A stretch of DNA of 64,000 nt from Nonlabens sp965660805. Its GTDB lineage: Bacteria > Bacteroidota > Bacteroidia > Flavobacteriales > Flavobacteriaceae. The stretch is taken from the NCBI RefSeq assembly GCF_965660805.1, contig NZ_CBFIBE010000005.1:24412-88411 (forward strand), written 5' to 3'. How positions within the stretch are numbered: position 1 is the first letter of the stretch; every line of letters starts with the position of its first letter. A program made the position numbers and the translations under genes. Below the pieces are notes generated by a model. The model worked only from the letters and a program-made list of their open reading frames with translations. It was not told where the DNA came from and did no database searches. Below, piece by piece: positions 1 to 8,013 of this stretch.

Positions 1-101
1 CAAAATGGAATTCAAGAACTAGTTTTTAATTTGTCATTAAAAATGTCAACGCCTAGAGTATGAAAGGCGCCTAGAAAGGCCTTAAAGAATTTTATGGGAT
101 A

Positions 102-851
102 TTATTGATTTTTAATAAGTAATCTACCTTCCCAGGTTTCTTCAACATTAATAGACGCTGGAGCAGATTCTAAAATAACATCTCCATAGCCCACTATGCT
201 ACCAGCGATGTTTTGTTTTACGTCCAGTTGCCAGTTATTACTACCACGATGAAATATTTGAGCATTCTGAATTTCTAATTCTTGGGCAAACAGCTGTCCG
301 TCTCCAGAATACCATTCTAGACCAGCATTTTCCACCTGACCACTTAGATAAAAGTTGCTCAAATTATTAGAAACCAAACGTAAATTATTGACATCTAGAT
401 CTAGATAAAAATCTCCAGTACTATTAAAATCTGACTGAAAGTTCTCTGAAAATAAGGTCAGCTCATCAAATTCTAAAACACCTATAGATCTTATATCAAA
501 TCCTGTACTGCTTCTTATTTCCTTTAATTCAGGAACAGTAACTGTAACGGTAGTTAGTTGATAATCTCTCACAAGATTACAGCCATTAGTATTTTCAATA
601 ATAAGCTCATTATTAACTATAGTAACGCTTATATCATTTATAAGATGTTCTCCTGTTTCTACCATCACTTTTTGAGTGGCGCCTTGTTTAATTTTTAAAG
701 TAATGCGTTCTCGTACTATTATTTTTTCAAAAGGAGCTACTTCAATTTCTTGTTCCATAATGGATCCTGCGCTTTGAAAACAGTCTGGGCTATTTGGGTT
801 ATCGCATTTGCTCAACACCAGTACTAATATTAAAAACCACATTATCCTCAT
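102..851 (-). CDS. GIN-domain (DUF2807-type) lipoprotein
   Basis: This encodes a 249-residue exported protein of unknown role. The N-terminus is a lipoprotein signal with Cys16 following VLSK, so it is probably anchored in a membrane facing the periplasm or outside. The rest is beta-rich: a segment near residues 40-75 (PFEKIIVRERITLKIKQG) followed by repeating hydrophobic/polar strands resembles the 'putative auto-transporter adhesin head GIN' family, which forms beta-helix-like folds common in Bacteroidota. The start overlaps the stop of the PagL-like gene upstream by 4 bp (ATGA), so the two are translationally coupled. The family has no established biochemical function; the call rests on overall pattern, not on a catalytic motif. 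Confidence 0.7.
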   Translation of the reverse strand: MRIMWFLILVLVLSKCDNPNSPDCFQSAGSIMEQEIEVAPFEKIIVRERITLKIKQGATQKVMVETGEHLINDISVTIVNNELIIENTNGCNLVRDYQLTTVTVTVPELKEIRSSTGFDIRSIGVLEFDELTLFSENFQSDFNSTGDFYLDLDVNNLRLVSNNLSNFYLSGQVENAGLEWYSGDGQLFAQELEIQNAQIFHRGSNNWQLDVKQNIAGSIVGYGDVILESAPASINVEETWEGRLLIKNQ

Positions 852-1951
852 AATCGATATCCTATCCCTATGCTCAGCGCCTCAGCGCTTGCCGCGTGTG
901 ACTTGAGCGTTATACTTGCCAGCCAGTTATTGTTTAATCTGCGCTGTAGACCTATTCTATTATAAATAGTAGAACCATAATTTATCTCATCATATATATA
1001 ATACCCTAAATAAGTCAGCACACTGGTTTTACCTATATGTAATTCATGACCTGCAAAAAGACCTACTCTAGCTGTGTTTTCCTCACCTGTGATACCGCTA
1101 TTAGGAAAACTATTAGCCTGAAAATCTCTATATTCTGTTATAAAATCACTGAGCATGAGCTCTGTACCGGCATGAATAGAACTTTTTTTACTTAATCGCT
1201 TGTCTGCATAAAAACTCATGGTATAAAAAGGGAACTGACCGCTACCACGCACGTTACTTTCATTACGGCCATACCTTAACACCACATTAAACCCTATAGG
1301 TTCTGAATATTTTTGCTTTTCCCAGTTTTTATATCTTGTATTTTCAGGTTCTAGCGACCAGTTAAGGCCTAGATTAAAAAGTAAGGAGTTTGTAGAAGTG
1401 TTAGGTTCTTTAATATTTCCATTAGAGTAATGAATTAAGGTCACTCCAGCATGAACACCTAGTGCACCTATGAGATTTTCTTTGCGATAACTAGCTTGCA
1501 CATAAGTAGCACTGGTTAAACGCGTTCCATAAGCAACATTTCTAAAATTAGTAACCGGATCATAAGGATTAGTCATATAAGCCACGCCAGTTCCCACACC
1601 ATATTGTAGCTGCCTGTTAAACGCATAAAAGTTATAATGCGCATAAATGGCTAGCGCTTCACCTAAGGACTCATTTTTTAAATCTTGATAAGAAAAAGTA
1701 ACGCCAAGATCTGGAAATCCATACAGTGATTGCCATTCTTTCTTACCATAAGTACGTTTATTAAAACGGAGCAATATGCCTTCAGGATGACCGGTGATTA
1801 AATGAGATATATCTGGATTGTGTTGAAGTATCGCTCCATAAAAATAGCTTGCATCTATGGAGAATGAGCGGGATTTAATAGGCTCGTTAGACTGTGCGAG
1901 AGACGCTTTCGCGAAAGCGAAAAAAACAAACACGATGCACCAATTTTTCAT
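848..1951 (-). CDS. PagL-like lipid A 3-O-deacylase / acyloxyacyl hydrolase
   Basis: This is a 367-residue predicted outer-membrane beta-barrel with an N-terminal signal peptide (hydrophobic core, then FAFAKASLAQS). The segment HYSNGNIKEPN, about residues 175-185, matches the PagL family motif in which His and Ser form part of the catalytic triad that removes the 3-O acyl chain of lipid A. The C-terminus ends in an aromatic-rich strand (IGIGYRL) typical of barrels. It is longer than proteobacterial PagL, as is usual for Bacteroidota 'acyloxyacyl hydrolase' proteins. It lies 21 bp downstream of the ferredoxin gene and overlaps the next lipoprotein gene, so it is probably one operon. The palindrome CGCTTTCGCGAAAGCG encodes the FAFAKA part of its signal peptide. 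Confidence 0.72.
   Translation of the reverse strand: MKNWCIVFVFFAFAKASLAQSNEPIKSRSFSIDASYFYGAILQHNPDISHLITGHPEGILLRFNKRTYGKKEWQSLYGFPDLGVTFSYQDLKNESLGEALAIYAHYNFYAFNRQLQYGVGTGVAYMTNPYDPVTNFRNVAYGTRLTSATYVQASYRKENLIGALGVHAGVTLIHYSNGNIKEPNTSTNSLLFNLGLNWSLEPENTRYKNWEKQKYSEPIGFNVVLRYGRNESNVRGSGQFPFYTMSFYADKRLSKKSSIHAGTELMLSDFITEYRDFQANSFPNSGITGEENTARVGLFAGHELHIGKTSVLTYLGYYIYDEINYGSTIYNRIGLQRRLNNNWLASITLKSHAASAEALSIGIGYRL
1904..1919. repeat. 16-bp palindrome CGCTTTCGCGAAAGCG (copy 1)
   Basis: This is an exact copy of the dispersed palindrome of this window. It lies inside the PagL-like gene and is read as FAFAKA at the end of the signal peptide. Confidence 0.95.
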
Positions 1952-1972
1952 AGTGCTAAAATAGAAAATAGT

Positions 1973-2296
1973 TTATTGCTCTGGTGCTAATTCTACTACA
2001 AGTCCTTCCAAGTCTGTAGTAATAGGAATTTGACAACCCAAGCGACTGTTATCTTTTACATGCAGTGCTTCCCATAACATAGCCTGTTCATCATCATTGC
2101 GCTCACCTAGATCGTGATCACTTTTTATATAAACCTGACAAGTCGCACACATGGCCATACCACCACAAACAGCCTCAACGGGCAGTTCATAAGCCTTACA
2201 TACTTCCATGAGATTCATGTTCATATCTGTAGGTGCTTGCACAAGGTGCTCGACTCCTTCTCGATCTATAATGGTGATATTAACGTCTTGTTCCAT
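1973..2296 (-). CDS. 2Fe-2S ferredoxin, adrenodoxin-like
   Basis: This 107-residue soluble electron carrier has four cysteines that fit a plant/adrenodoxin-type [2Fe-2S] cluster: Cys44, Cys50 and Cys53 in CGGMAMCATC, and Cys88 in RLGCQ. The spacing C-x5-C-x2-C-x34-C is canonical. The start codon shares one base with the stop codon of the upstream reductase gene (TAATG), so the two are almost certainly co-translated and the reductase is its likely electron donor. No signal peptide is present, so it is cytoplasmic. The final acceptor cannot be told from the sequence. Confidence 0.9.
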   Translation of the reverse strand: MEQDVNITIIDREGVEHLVQAPTDMNMNLMEVCKAYELPVEAVCGGMAMCATCQVYIKSDHDLGERNDDEQAMLWEALHVKDNSRLGCQIPITTDLEGLVVELAPEQ

Positions 2297-3360
2297 TAAG
2301 CTCCTATTTTTTTAATAACAGCTTTTTCTGCCTCTTTACGAGAACCATCAAATCCATCTATTCCACCTACGGTAGTATATTTAAGAACGTATTTTTTATT
2401 AGGATTCATTCTTTGGTAAACACTCTGACACATTAATGTAGCTTCATGAAAACCGCATAAAATAAGCTTTAATTTACCTGGATAGGTATTTACATCTCCT
2501 ATGGCATAGATCCCTGGAATGTTAGTTTGGTAATCCAGTGTGTTATCCACTTTAATCGCATTTTTCTCAATCTCAAGTCCCCAATTTGCAATAGGTCCTA
2601 GTTTAGGCGACAATCCAAAAAGTGGCACAAATGCATCACATTGAACTTCTTGAACCTTTTTAGCTTCATCATGAATCGTTATGGTAACAGATTCCACCTT
2701 TCCTTCACCTTTCACATCAGTAACCTCAGCTGGTGTCATGAGGTTGATTTTATTTTGAGTCACTAAATCTTGTACTTTTTCTACACTATCTAGCGCTCCG
2801 CGGAATTCTTCACGTCTGTGTACGAGAGTTACTTCACTTGCAACATCGGCCAGGAAAATGGACCAGTCTAGGGCACTATCTCCACCACCAGCGATGACTA
2901 CTTTTTTATTTCTATAAACTTCTGGGTCTTTTATCATGTAAGCCACACCATGGTCTTCATAATTTTCTATGCTTTCTATTTGTGGTTTACGTGGTTCAAA
3001 AGAACCTAGTCCACCAGCTATGGCTACAGCGTTTGCATGGTGCTTAGTTCCTTTATTAGTGGTAACTATAAAAGTGCCATCTTCTAGTTTCTCGATATCT
3101 TCGGCACGTTCTCCTAATGTAAAACCTGGCTGGAACGGTTTAATTTGTTCCATGAGATTATCCACTAAATCGCCTGCGAGTACTTCTGGAAAACCAGGAA
3201 TGTCATAAATAGGCTTTTTAGGATATAACTCGCTACACTGTCCACCTGGTTGTGGTAATGCGTCTATTAAATGACATTTTAATTTGAGCAATCCTGCTTC
3301 AAAAACGGTGAATAAGCCCGTAGGACCTGCGCCTATTATAAGAATATCTGTTTCAATCAT
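2296..3360 (-). CDS. Ferredoxin--NADP+ reductase, thioredoxin-reductase-like
   Basis: This 354-residue flavoprotein should move electrons between NADPH and ferredoxin. The FAD-binding dinucleotide fold starts at once (ILIIGAGPTGLF, residues 6-17), the NADP-binding fold carries AGGGDSALDW (about 157-166), and a late FAD contact motif IYAIGDVNTYPG follows. The CxxC redox pair of true thioredoxin reductases is absent where it would be expected. That places it in the YumC/TrxR-like FNR group, and the adjacent ferredoxin gene agrees. It is the first gene of a minus-strand run that continues into ferredoxin, a PagL-like protein and a GIN lipoprotein. A good promoter candidate lies about 45-75 bp upstream. 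Confidence 0.9.
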   Translation of the reverse strand: MIETDILIIGAGPTGLFTVFEAGLLKLKCHLIDALPQPGGQCSELYPKKPIYDIPGFPEVLAGDLVDNLMEQIKPFQPGFTLGERAEDIEKLEDGTFIVTTNKGTKHHANAVAIAGGLGSFEPRKPQIESIENYEDHGVAYMIKDPEVYRNKKVVIAGGGDSALDWSIFLADVASEVTLVHRREEFRGALDSVEKVQDLVTQNKINLMTPAEVTDVKGEGKVESVTITIHDEAKKVQEVQCDAFVPLFGLSPKLGPIANWGLEIEKNAIKVDNTLDYQTNIPGIYAIGDVNTYPGKLKLILCGFHEATLMCQSVYQRMNPNKKYVLKYTTVGGIDGFDGSRKEAEKAVIKKIGA

Positions 3361-3402
3361 AACTGTATACTACCTTCTTTAGATCCTAATTATAGGATAT
3401 TA

Positions 3403-3433
3403 CAAAGGTCGGAATCATAAAGGTTGTAAACAA
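3403..3433 (-). promoter_or_regulatory. Candidate Bacteroidota promoter for the ferredoxin reductase operon
   Basis: On the minus strand a GACCTTTG box (3403-3410) resembles the TAnnTTTG -7 element, differing at its first base. A TTG lies 20 bp upstream (3431-3433), at the place of the -33 element. The leader downstream contains a short inverted repeat, TCCTAattaTAGGA (3384-3397). Confidence 0.42.
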
Positions 3434-3470
3434 GTGTACTGGAGTTATTTAAAAAATGAAATAACTTCTA

Positions 3471-5009
3471 TTATTGCTTAACAATCACAAATTCAGATCT
3501 TCTATTTAATCGATGTTTTTCTTCTGTACAGTCTACATTATCAGCACATTCATTCACTAGAGCGCTCTCTCCTAAACTTTTAAAACTTAATCTGTTTGCG
3601 TTTATCCCTTTTGAAATAAGGTAATTATAAATTTTATTAGACCTTCTTTTAGAGAGCCATAGGTTATATTCATTACCTGCTCTACTATCTGTATGTGATA
3701 GAATCTCCAGCTCAACTTCTGGATGTTGCTTTAGAGTTTCTACCATATCATTTAATTTTTTAATTGTTGCACTAATCAGTACCGAGCTGTCCAAATCAAA
3801 GTATACAGGATCAAAACTTAAAGTAGTATTATTTGCGCCAGGAATTTCAGGGCTTTTTATTAATGTGATTTCAGGTAATGAAGTTGAAGTATTTGTTACA
3901 ATATTAGAAAGTGTGATTTTTTGGGACTCATAACCTTCTAAACTAAATTCAACTACATAATCTTGATCTTCTAAAAACTGATTTAAATAATACTCACCCT
4001 TAGCATTTGTAGTATGAGTTGCTATAATATTACCAGTGTCATTTTTTAAAGTAATTAGGGAATTTTCTATAGGTTGGTTATTTTCATTTACTAAAATCCC
4101 ACTTAATTTTTTAAATATCTTTTTAGTAATGAAACTATGGATTTTAAAATCCATTGCATCTATGGTTTTACTGCGTCCTATGAAACCTTTATCAGCATTT
4201 GCTGAGGTAAAAACCATAGAAACCTCGTTAAACTCTGTGTTTATAGATTCACCTAAATTCATTGCTCGTGCATAAGAGCCATTTTCATAAGTGGATAAGA
4301 AAAAGTCATAGCCGCCTAAGGTATTATGACCGTTTGAAGAAAAATATAAGCTGTCATCATTTTTTGCAAAGACAGGGAAATTTTCATCAGCACTCGTGTT
4401 AACGCCTTCACCTAAGTTAATGGGATCTCCTATAGCGGTTCCATCTTCATTTAATTCTATTCTATATAAATCCATGCCGCCATAACCACCGGGAATATTA
4501 CTGGCAAAAAATAAAGTGTTACTATCTTCTTTAAAAAATGGTGATTCATAAGAATATTCATCTCTTATAAATGATAATTCTGTAATGTCTTCCCATTTCC
4601 CATAACGCTTTTTATTCATGGTTGATTTATATATCTTCTGATTTTTATCACCACGAGTGGCCCTAGAAAGGTAAGATGATAAACCATCTTCAGACACATA
4701 AATATTCATCTCTTGATCTATAGAGTTTAAAAATCGGGAAAAGAGGTTTGCTTTTTTAATATGCTCATTTAAACCACTTATATCATCTGGATTTTTATGT
4801 ATTTCCCAACAATATAATTCGTTTGATTTTGCTTTATTATCGAGACCACTGGTAACTATTAAATCATGCCTTACTAGATAAGCAACTGGATAGCCCTCAT
4901 AATCAAAATCAAAAGTATTGTAGTGTAAAGAATAATCAGGTTTAAGGTCATTATTTTGGGCAACTGTTACTGCAGTTATTAAAAAAACAACGATGTAAAT
5001 AACTCTCAT
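3471..5009 (-). CDS. OmpA-family protein with PD40 propeller repeats
   Basis: This 512-residue envelope protein has an N-terminal signal peptide ending near TAVTVAQ (residue 18). Residues about 110-290 hold PD40-type beta-propeller repeats (for example LFFASNIPGGYGGMDLYRIE and LYFSSNGHNTLGGYDFFLS). A carboxypeptidase-regulatory-like beta-sandwich follows (about 300-375). The last 110 residues are an OmpA/MotB peptidoglycan-binding domain (ILSHTDSRAGNEYN, LSKRRSNKIYNYLISKG, LNRRSEFVIV). It probably tethers the outer membrane or a surface complex to peptidoglycan. This domain order is common in flavobacteria, and T9SS PorE/SprF-associated proteins have it too, but no PorP/SprF-type partner is adjacent, so I give no specific system. 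It is separated from metK by a 336-bp divergent region. Confidence 0.85.
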   Translation of the reverse strand: MRVIYIVVFLITAVTVAQNNDLKPDYSLHYNTFDFDYEGYPVAYLVRHDLIVTSGLDNKAKSNELYCWEIHKNPDDISGLNEHIKKANLFSRFLNSIDQEMNIYVSEDGLSSYLSRATRGDKNQKIYKSTMNKKRYGKWEDITELSFIRDEYSYESPFFKEDSNTLFFASNIPGGYGGMDLYRIELNEDGTAIGDPINLGEGVNTSADENFPVFAKNDDSLYFSSNGHNTLGGYDFFLSTYENGSYARAMNLGESINTEFNEVSMVFTSANADKGFIGRSKTIDAMDFKIHSFITKKIFKKLSGILVNENNQPIENSLITLKNDTGNIIATHTTNAKGEYYLNQFLEDQDYVVEFSLEGYESQKITLSNIVTNTSTSLPEITLIKSPEIPGANNTTLSFDPVYFDLDSSVLISATIKKLNDMVETLKQHPEVELEILSHTDSRAGNEYNLWLSKRRSNKIYNYLISKGINANRLSFKSLGESALVNECADNVDCTEEKHRLNRRSEFVIVKQ

Positions 5010-5185
5010 AAAAATTAATTAGAAAATGATTTTAGAATAAGCTTTCAAGAGATGCACTAAATAAAAAACTATTCAAAGTTTGAGGAACATTTAATCAAAA
5101 GCAGCTTATTCCATATCGCTCAAAAATATAAAATTAATCAAGATATATTTATACGGCTCAATTTCTTAACTTCGCACATTAATTT

Positions 5186-5254
5186 ACAGGAAAGATTTGG
5201 CTGCTTGCGACCTCGTTTTGACTTCTATCAGAACACAAACGCTAAAACAGTATA
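5186..5254 (+). promoter_or_regulatory. Candidate SAM-II riboswitch in the metK leader
   Basis: The leader of metK carries the short conserved blocks of SAM-II riboswitches as I know them from Bacteroidota: AAAGATTTGG (5191-5200), CTGCTTGC (5201-5208) and GCTAAAACAG (5241-5250). AGG (5188-5190) can pair with CCT (5211-5213) for P1, and loop bases CTG (5201-5203) with CAG (5248-5250) for the pseudoknot. The joining region is expanded: CGTTTTG and CAAACG can form an extra hairpin between the two halves. Downstream of it, CAGTATACTG (5248-5257) is a self-complementary alternative that would use the pseudoknot strand. SAM control of SAM synthetase makes sense. The remainder of this 336-bp gap (5010-5345) shows a possible -7 box TAACTTCG near 5168 and one dispersed palindrome. 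Confidence 0.6.
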
Positions 5255-5316
5255 CTGCGGGATCGCATATAGCCCTTTATTTCTTATTTTTTTAACCTGA
5301 AAGTGGATGTTCATTC

Positions 5317-5332
5317 CGCTTTCGCGAAAGCG
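5317..5332. repeat. 16-bp palindrome (copy 2) in the metK 5' leader
   Basis: This is an exact CGCTTTCGCGAAAGCG ending 13 bp before the metK ATG. In RNA it can form a hairpin just upstream of the start codon. Confidence 0.95.
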
Positions 5333-5345
5333 TAATAAAAAAAAT

Positions 5346-6602
5346 ATGCCTTATTTATTTACAAGTGAATCTGTTAGTGAAGGACATCCAGATAAAGTGG
5401 CTGACCAGATTAGTGACGCCTTATTAGATAATTTTCTTGCCTTTGATCCAGAATCAAAAGTGGCCTGTGAAACTATGGTTACTACTGGTCAAGTAATTCT
5501 AGCTGGTGAAGTTAAATCCAATACATACATAGACGCACAACACATTGCTCGTGAGGTCGTTAACAAGATAGGTTATACCAAAGGAGCTTACCAGTTTAGT
5601 GGTGATTCTTGTGGTGTGATTTCCTTAATCCACGAACAGTCGCAAGATATTAATCAAGGTGTAGATCGTGAGAAAAAGGAAGAACAAGGTGCTGGAGATC
5701 AAGGAATGATGTTCGGTTATGCAACGGCAGAGACGGATAATTACATGCCGCTAGCCTTAGACATTTCGCATAAAATACTGATTGAGCTGGCAAAATTACG
5801 TCGCGAGATGAAGGACATTACATATTTACGTCCTGATGCAAAATCGCAAGTAACCATAGAATATAGCGATGATAATGTGCCGCAACGCATAGATGCGATT
5901 GTGATTTCTACGCAGCATGATCCTTTTAATGAAGATGATGATGCCATGCTCTCGCAGATTAAAAAGGATCTGGTAGAAATATTAATTCCAAGAGTGATTG
6001 CACAATTACCAGCTTATGCACAAAAGCTTTTTAATGATCAAATCACGTATCACATTAACCCAACTGGGAAATTTGTTATAGGTGGACCTCATGGTGATAC
6101 TGGACTTACAGGTCGTAAAATTATCGTAGATACTTATGGTGGAAAAGGTGCTCACGGTGGTGGCGCATTTTCTGGAAAAGATCCATCTAAGGTAGATCGT
6201 AGTGCTGCGTATGCTGCACGTCACGTAGCTAAAAACTTAGTCGCTGCTGGATTAGCTAGCGAAGTGTTAGTACAAGTTTCTTATGCCATAGGTGTGGTTG
6301 AACCTACTTCTATTCACGTAGATACTTATGGAACTTCTAAAGTAGATTTAACTGATGGTGAAATCTCTAAAAAAGTGGCTCAAATTTTTGACATGCGACC
6401 AGCTTCTATAGAAAGACGTTTGCAATTGAGAAACCCTATTTATTCTGAAACTGCTGCTTATGGTCACATGGGACGCAAACCACGCATAGAGACTTTAGTT
6501 TTTGAATCGCCGTATAATGGTCGTGTAGAAAAAGAAGTAGAGCTATTTACTTGGGAAAAATTGGATTATGTGGATCAGGTGAAGGAAGTTTTTTCTTTGT
6601 AG
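5346..6602 (+). CDS. metK: S-adenosylmethionine synthetase
   Basis: MetK makes S-adenosylmethionine from methionine and ATP in the cytoplasm. I chose the start at 5346 (MPYLFTSESVSEGHPDK), giving 418 residues, the usual flavobacterial length; an in-frame ATG at 5307 would only add a stretch read through the palindrome. Family motifs are intact: SEGHPDKVADQISDALLD at the N-terminus, GAGDQGMMFGY (methionine/ATP site), and the glycine-rich GGGAFSGKDPSKVDRSAAY with metal and phosphate ligands. A candidate SAM-II riboswitch lies upstream. SAM made here is also the cofactor of the ArsS radical enzyme encoded at 15.3-16.3 kb, though that link is generic. Transcription probably ends at the hairpin at 6673-6707. 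Confidence 0.97.
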   Translation: MPYLFTSESVSEGHPDKVADQISDALLDNFLAFDPESKVACETMVTTGQVILAGEVKSNTYIDAQHIAREVVNKIGYTKGAYQFSGDSCGVISLIHEQSQDINQGVDREKKEEQGAGDQGMMFGYATAETDNYMPLALDISHKILIELAKLRREMKDITYLRPDAKSQVTIEYSDDNVPQRIDAIVISTQHDPFNEDDDAMLSQIKKDLVEILIPRVIAQLPAYAQKLFNDQITYHINPTGKFVIGGPHGDTGLTGRKIIVDTYGGKGAHGGGAFSGKDPSKVDRSAAYAARHVAKNLVAAGLASEVLVQVSYAIGVVEPTSIHVDTYGTSKVDLTDGEISKKVAQIFDMRPASIERRLQLRNPIYSETAAYGHMGRKPRIETLVFESPYNGRVEKEVELFTWEKLDYVDQVKEVFSL

Positions 6603-6622
6603 TAATTTAAAACTTATTTCTA

Positions 6623-6656
6623 TTTATAGGTACGGACTTAAGTTCGCACCTATAAA
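6623..6656. repeat. Large intergenic palindrome, degenerate copy (TTTATAGGT...ACCTATAAA)
   Basis: This is a 34-bp inverted repeat with a CTTAAG centre and the same core as the palindromes at 16552 and 63735. Two base pairs are mismatched here. It sits between metK and the convergent rhodanese gene. Confidence 0.85.
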
Positions 6657-6672
6657 TATCAAGATATAACAA

Positions 6673-6707
6673 ACGCCTCGTGAGATTTACGAGGCATTGT
6701 TTTTTTA
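6673..6707 (+). terminator. Rho-independent terminator after metK
   Basis: GCCTCGT (6675-6681) pairs with ACGAGGC (6689-6695) around a 7-nt loop, followed by TTGTTTTTTT on the plus strand. The T run touches the stop codon of the convergent rhodanese gene. Confidence 0.8.
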
Positions 6708-7184
6708 ATAAACCTTCTCACCAGTCTTTAAATACCGTTCCCATTCTTTAGAAAACACATGAACTTTTTCTGTTGTGTTTCCGTCGCTATCTACAACATC
6801 ATTGCCAGCATCTTTCCATGAGAAAATACTACCATGCAAATTAAAAACGCGGCTAAACCCAGCATTGAGTAACTCTTCTCCAAAGTTTTCACTTCTTACA
6901 CCAACTGTGCAATAAACCACAATAGGAAGATTATCTGGAATATTTTTCAAATCCTTTTTGTTCAGTTTTTCACCTACCCAAATAGCGCTAGGCAAATGGC
7001 TTACCTCGTATTCTGCTTTTTTACGGGTATCAAGAATGGTAAACTGATCGTAATTTTTTTTTAATTCCTCTACGCTTATATAAGGAACTGTTTTCTGATT
7101 ATAGACAGTTAATAGGCTTTCTATAGATTGAGCTTCAACACTAAATGTAGAAATCGTAAATAAAAAAAATAGTAGTTTTTTCAT
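6705..7184 (-). CDS. Exported rhodanese-like protein
   Basis: This 159-residue protein has a signal peptide (MKKLLFFLFTISTFSVEAQS), so it should act in the periplasm. A single rhodanese domain follows, with LDTRKKAEYEVSHLPSAIWV (about 51-70) and the catalytic loop CTVGVRSE, in which Cys92 would carry the persulfide. Rhodaneses transfer sulfur to acceptors, but many single-domain exported versions have unknown substrates. It is the last gene of the minus-strand cluster that also holds the symporter, metallophosphoesterase, SusCD and ArsS, and it follows the metallophosphoesterase after 4 bp. That proximity suggests, but does not prove, a role in handling a thiol-reactive compound such as arsenic. 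Confidence 0.85.
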   Translation of the reverse strand: MKKLLFFLFTISTFSVEAQSIESLLTVYNQKTVPYISVEELKKNYDQFTILDTRKKAEYEVSHLPSAIWVGEKLNKKDLKNIPDNLPIVVYCTVGVRSENFGEELLNAGFSRVFNLHGSIFSWKDAGNDVVDSDGNTTEKVHVFSKEWERYLKTGEKVY

Positions 7185-7188
7185 TGAT

Positions 7189-8013
7189 CTATAAATCTAA
7201 CGATTTCCCTTGCAACAACCGTTCCTGCTGCGGTAAAATCTCCATGTTATCCCAAATTCCAGTTTCTAACGTAACGGCATATTCTTTAGGTAAATGGTTT
7301 TTTCTCATGTGGTGAATTGCCGTTTGATGATCATAAATCACTGGAATATGTGTCGCTTTAAATCCATTAGTATCATCCAGAATCATTGCCCAAGTATTGG
7401 TTGTTCCATCATTTGCAGGCATTCCTATCACGCCTGGATTGAGCCATAATAAGTTTTCATAGCGGTCTTTAAATGGCAATCCGCAATGTCCTGCGATGAT
7501 GGTATCCACCACGAGATCTTGATAACTTTCTATCTTCTCTGCCCAGTCGCTGGACTTGAAAATAAACTGCGACACCTGATCTGCACTTCCATGCACGACT
7601 CCTATATTCCTGCCGGCATATTGAAAGGTGATGTGATCTGGCAAGGTGTTGAAATATTGCTTTGAGGATGAGGATAAGTTCGCTTTCGCGAAAGCGTACC
7701 AAATTTCACTAAATCCATCACAACGAGATCCTGCGGTAAAATCACATCCACAATCTTCCTGACCGTCACGCAACTGAATTTCTACATTACCCAAAATACT
7801 GTAAGCACCCCAATTTTTAAAGCTGTCTAAAGTTTCTTGCGGTTGACCACAATACCCTATAATATCACCAGTGCAAATGCAGTTTTCTGGAGCGATATTA
7901 TGTTCATCAGCTAGCTGAATCACAGCTTCTAAAGCCTGTAAATTGCTATAAACACCACCAAAAATGAGCATTTTACCACTTTTATGACCTAAATCTTTTA
8001 CTTTTTGAACCAT
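7189..8013 (-). CDS. Metallophosphoesterase-family protein of the ArsS cluster
   Basis: This is a 274-residue calcineurin-like phosphoesterase relative. Recognisable blocks are CTGDIIGYCGQP (motif II), LGNVE (motif III), VHGSADQ (motif IV) and IAGHCGLPF (motif V). Motif I, normally D-x-H, reads GGVYSN, so two classical metal ligands are missing. A short cysteine-rich stretch (DCGCDFTAGSRCDG) lies after motif III. I recall a metallophosphatase family commonly found next to ArsS, so this may be a pathway-specific enzyme, though its activity is uncertain. The start overlaps the end of the symporter gene by 16 bp; Met15 (at 7971) is an alternative start with no overlap. The palindrome at 7681 is read as YAFAKAN. 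Confidence 0.75.
   Translation of the reverse strand: MVQKVKDLGHKSGKMLIFGGVYSNLQALEAVIQLADEHNIAPENCICTGDIIGYCGQPQETLDSFKNWGAYSILGNVEIQLRDGQEDCGCDFTAGSRCDGFSEIWYAFAKANLSSSSKQYFNTLPDHITFQYAGRNIGVVHGSADQVSQFIFKSSDWAEKIESYQDLVVDTIIAGHCGLPFKDRYENLLWLNPGVIGMPANDGTTNTWAMILDDTNGFKATHIPVIYDHQTAIHHMRKNHLPKEYAVTLETGIWDNMEILPQQERLLQGKSLDL
7681..7696. repeat. 16-bp palindrome (copy 3), in the metallophosphoesterase gene
   Basis: This is an exact copy, read in frame as AFAKA within WYAFAKANLSSS. Confidence 0.95.

Noticed and set aside
5307..5345. An in-frame upstream ATG would extend MetK by 13 residues.
   Set aside because: The extension is read through the dispersed palindrome, and MetK proteins start at the MPYLFTSESVSEGHP position; the shorter start fits the family.
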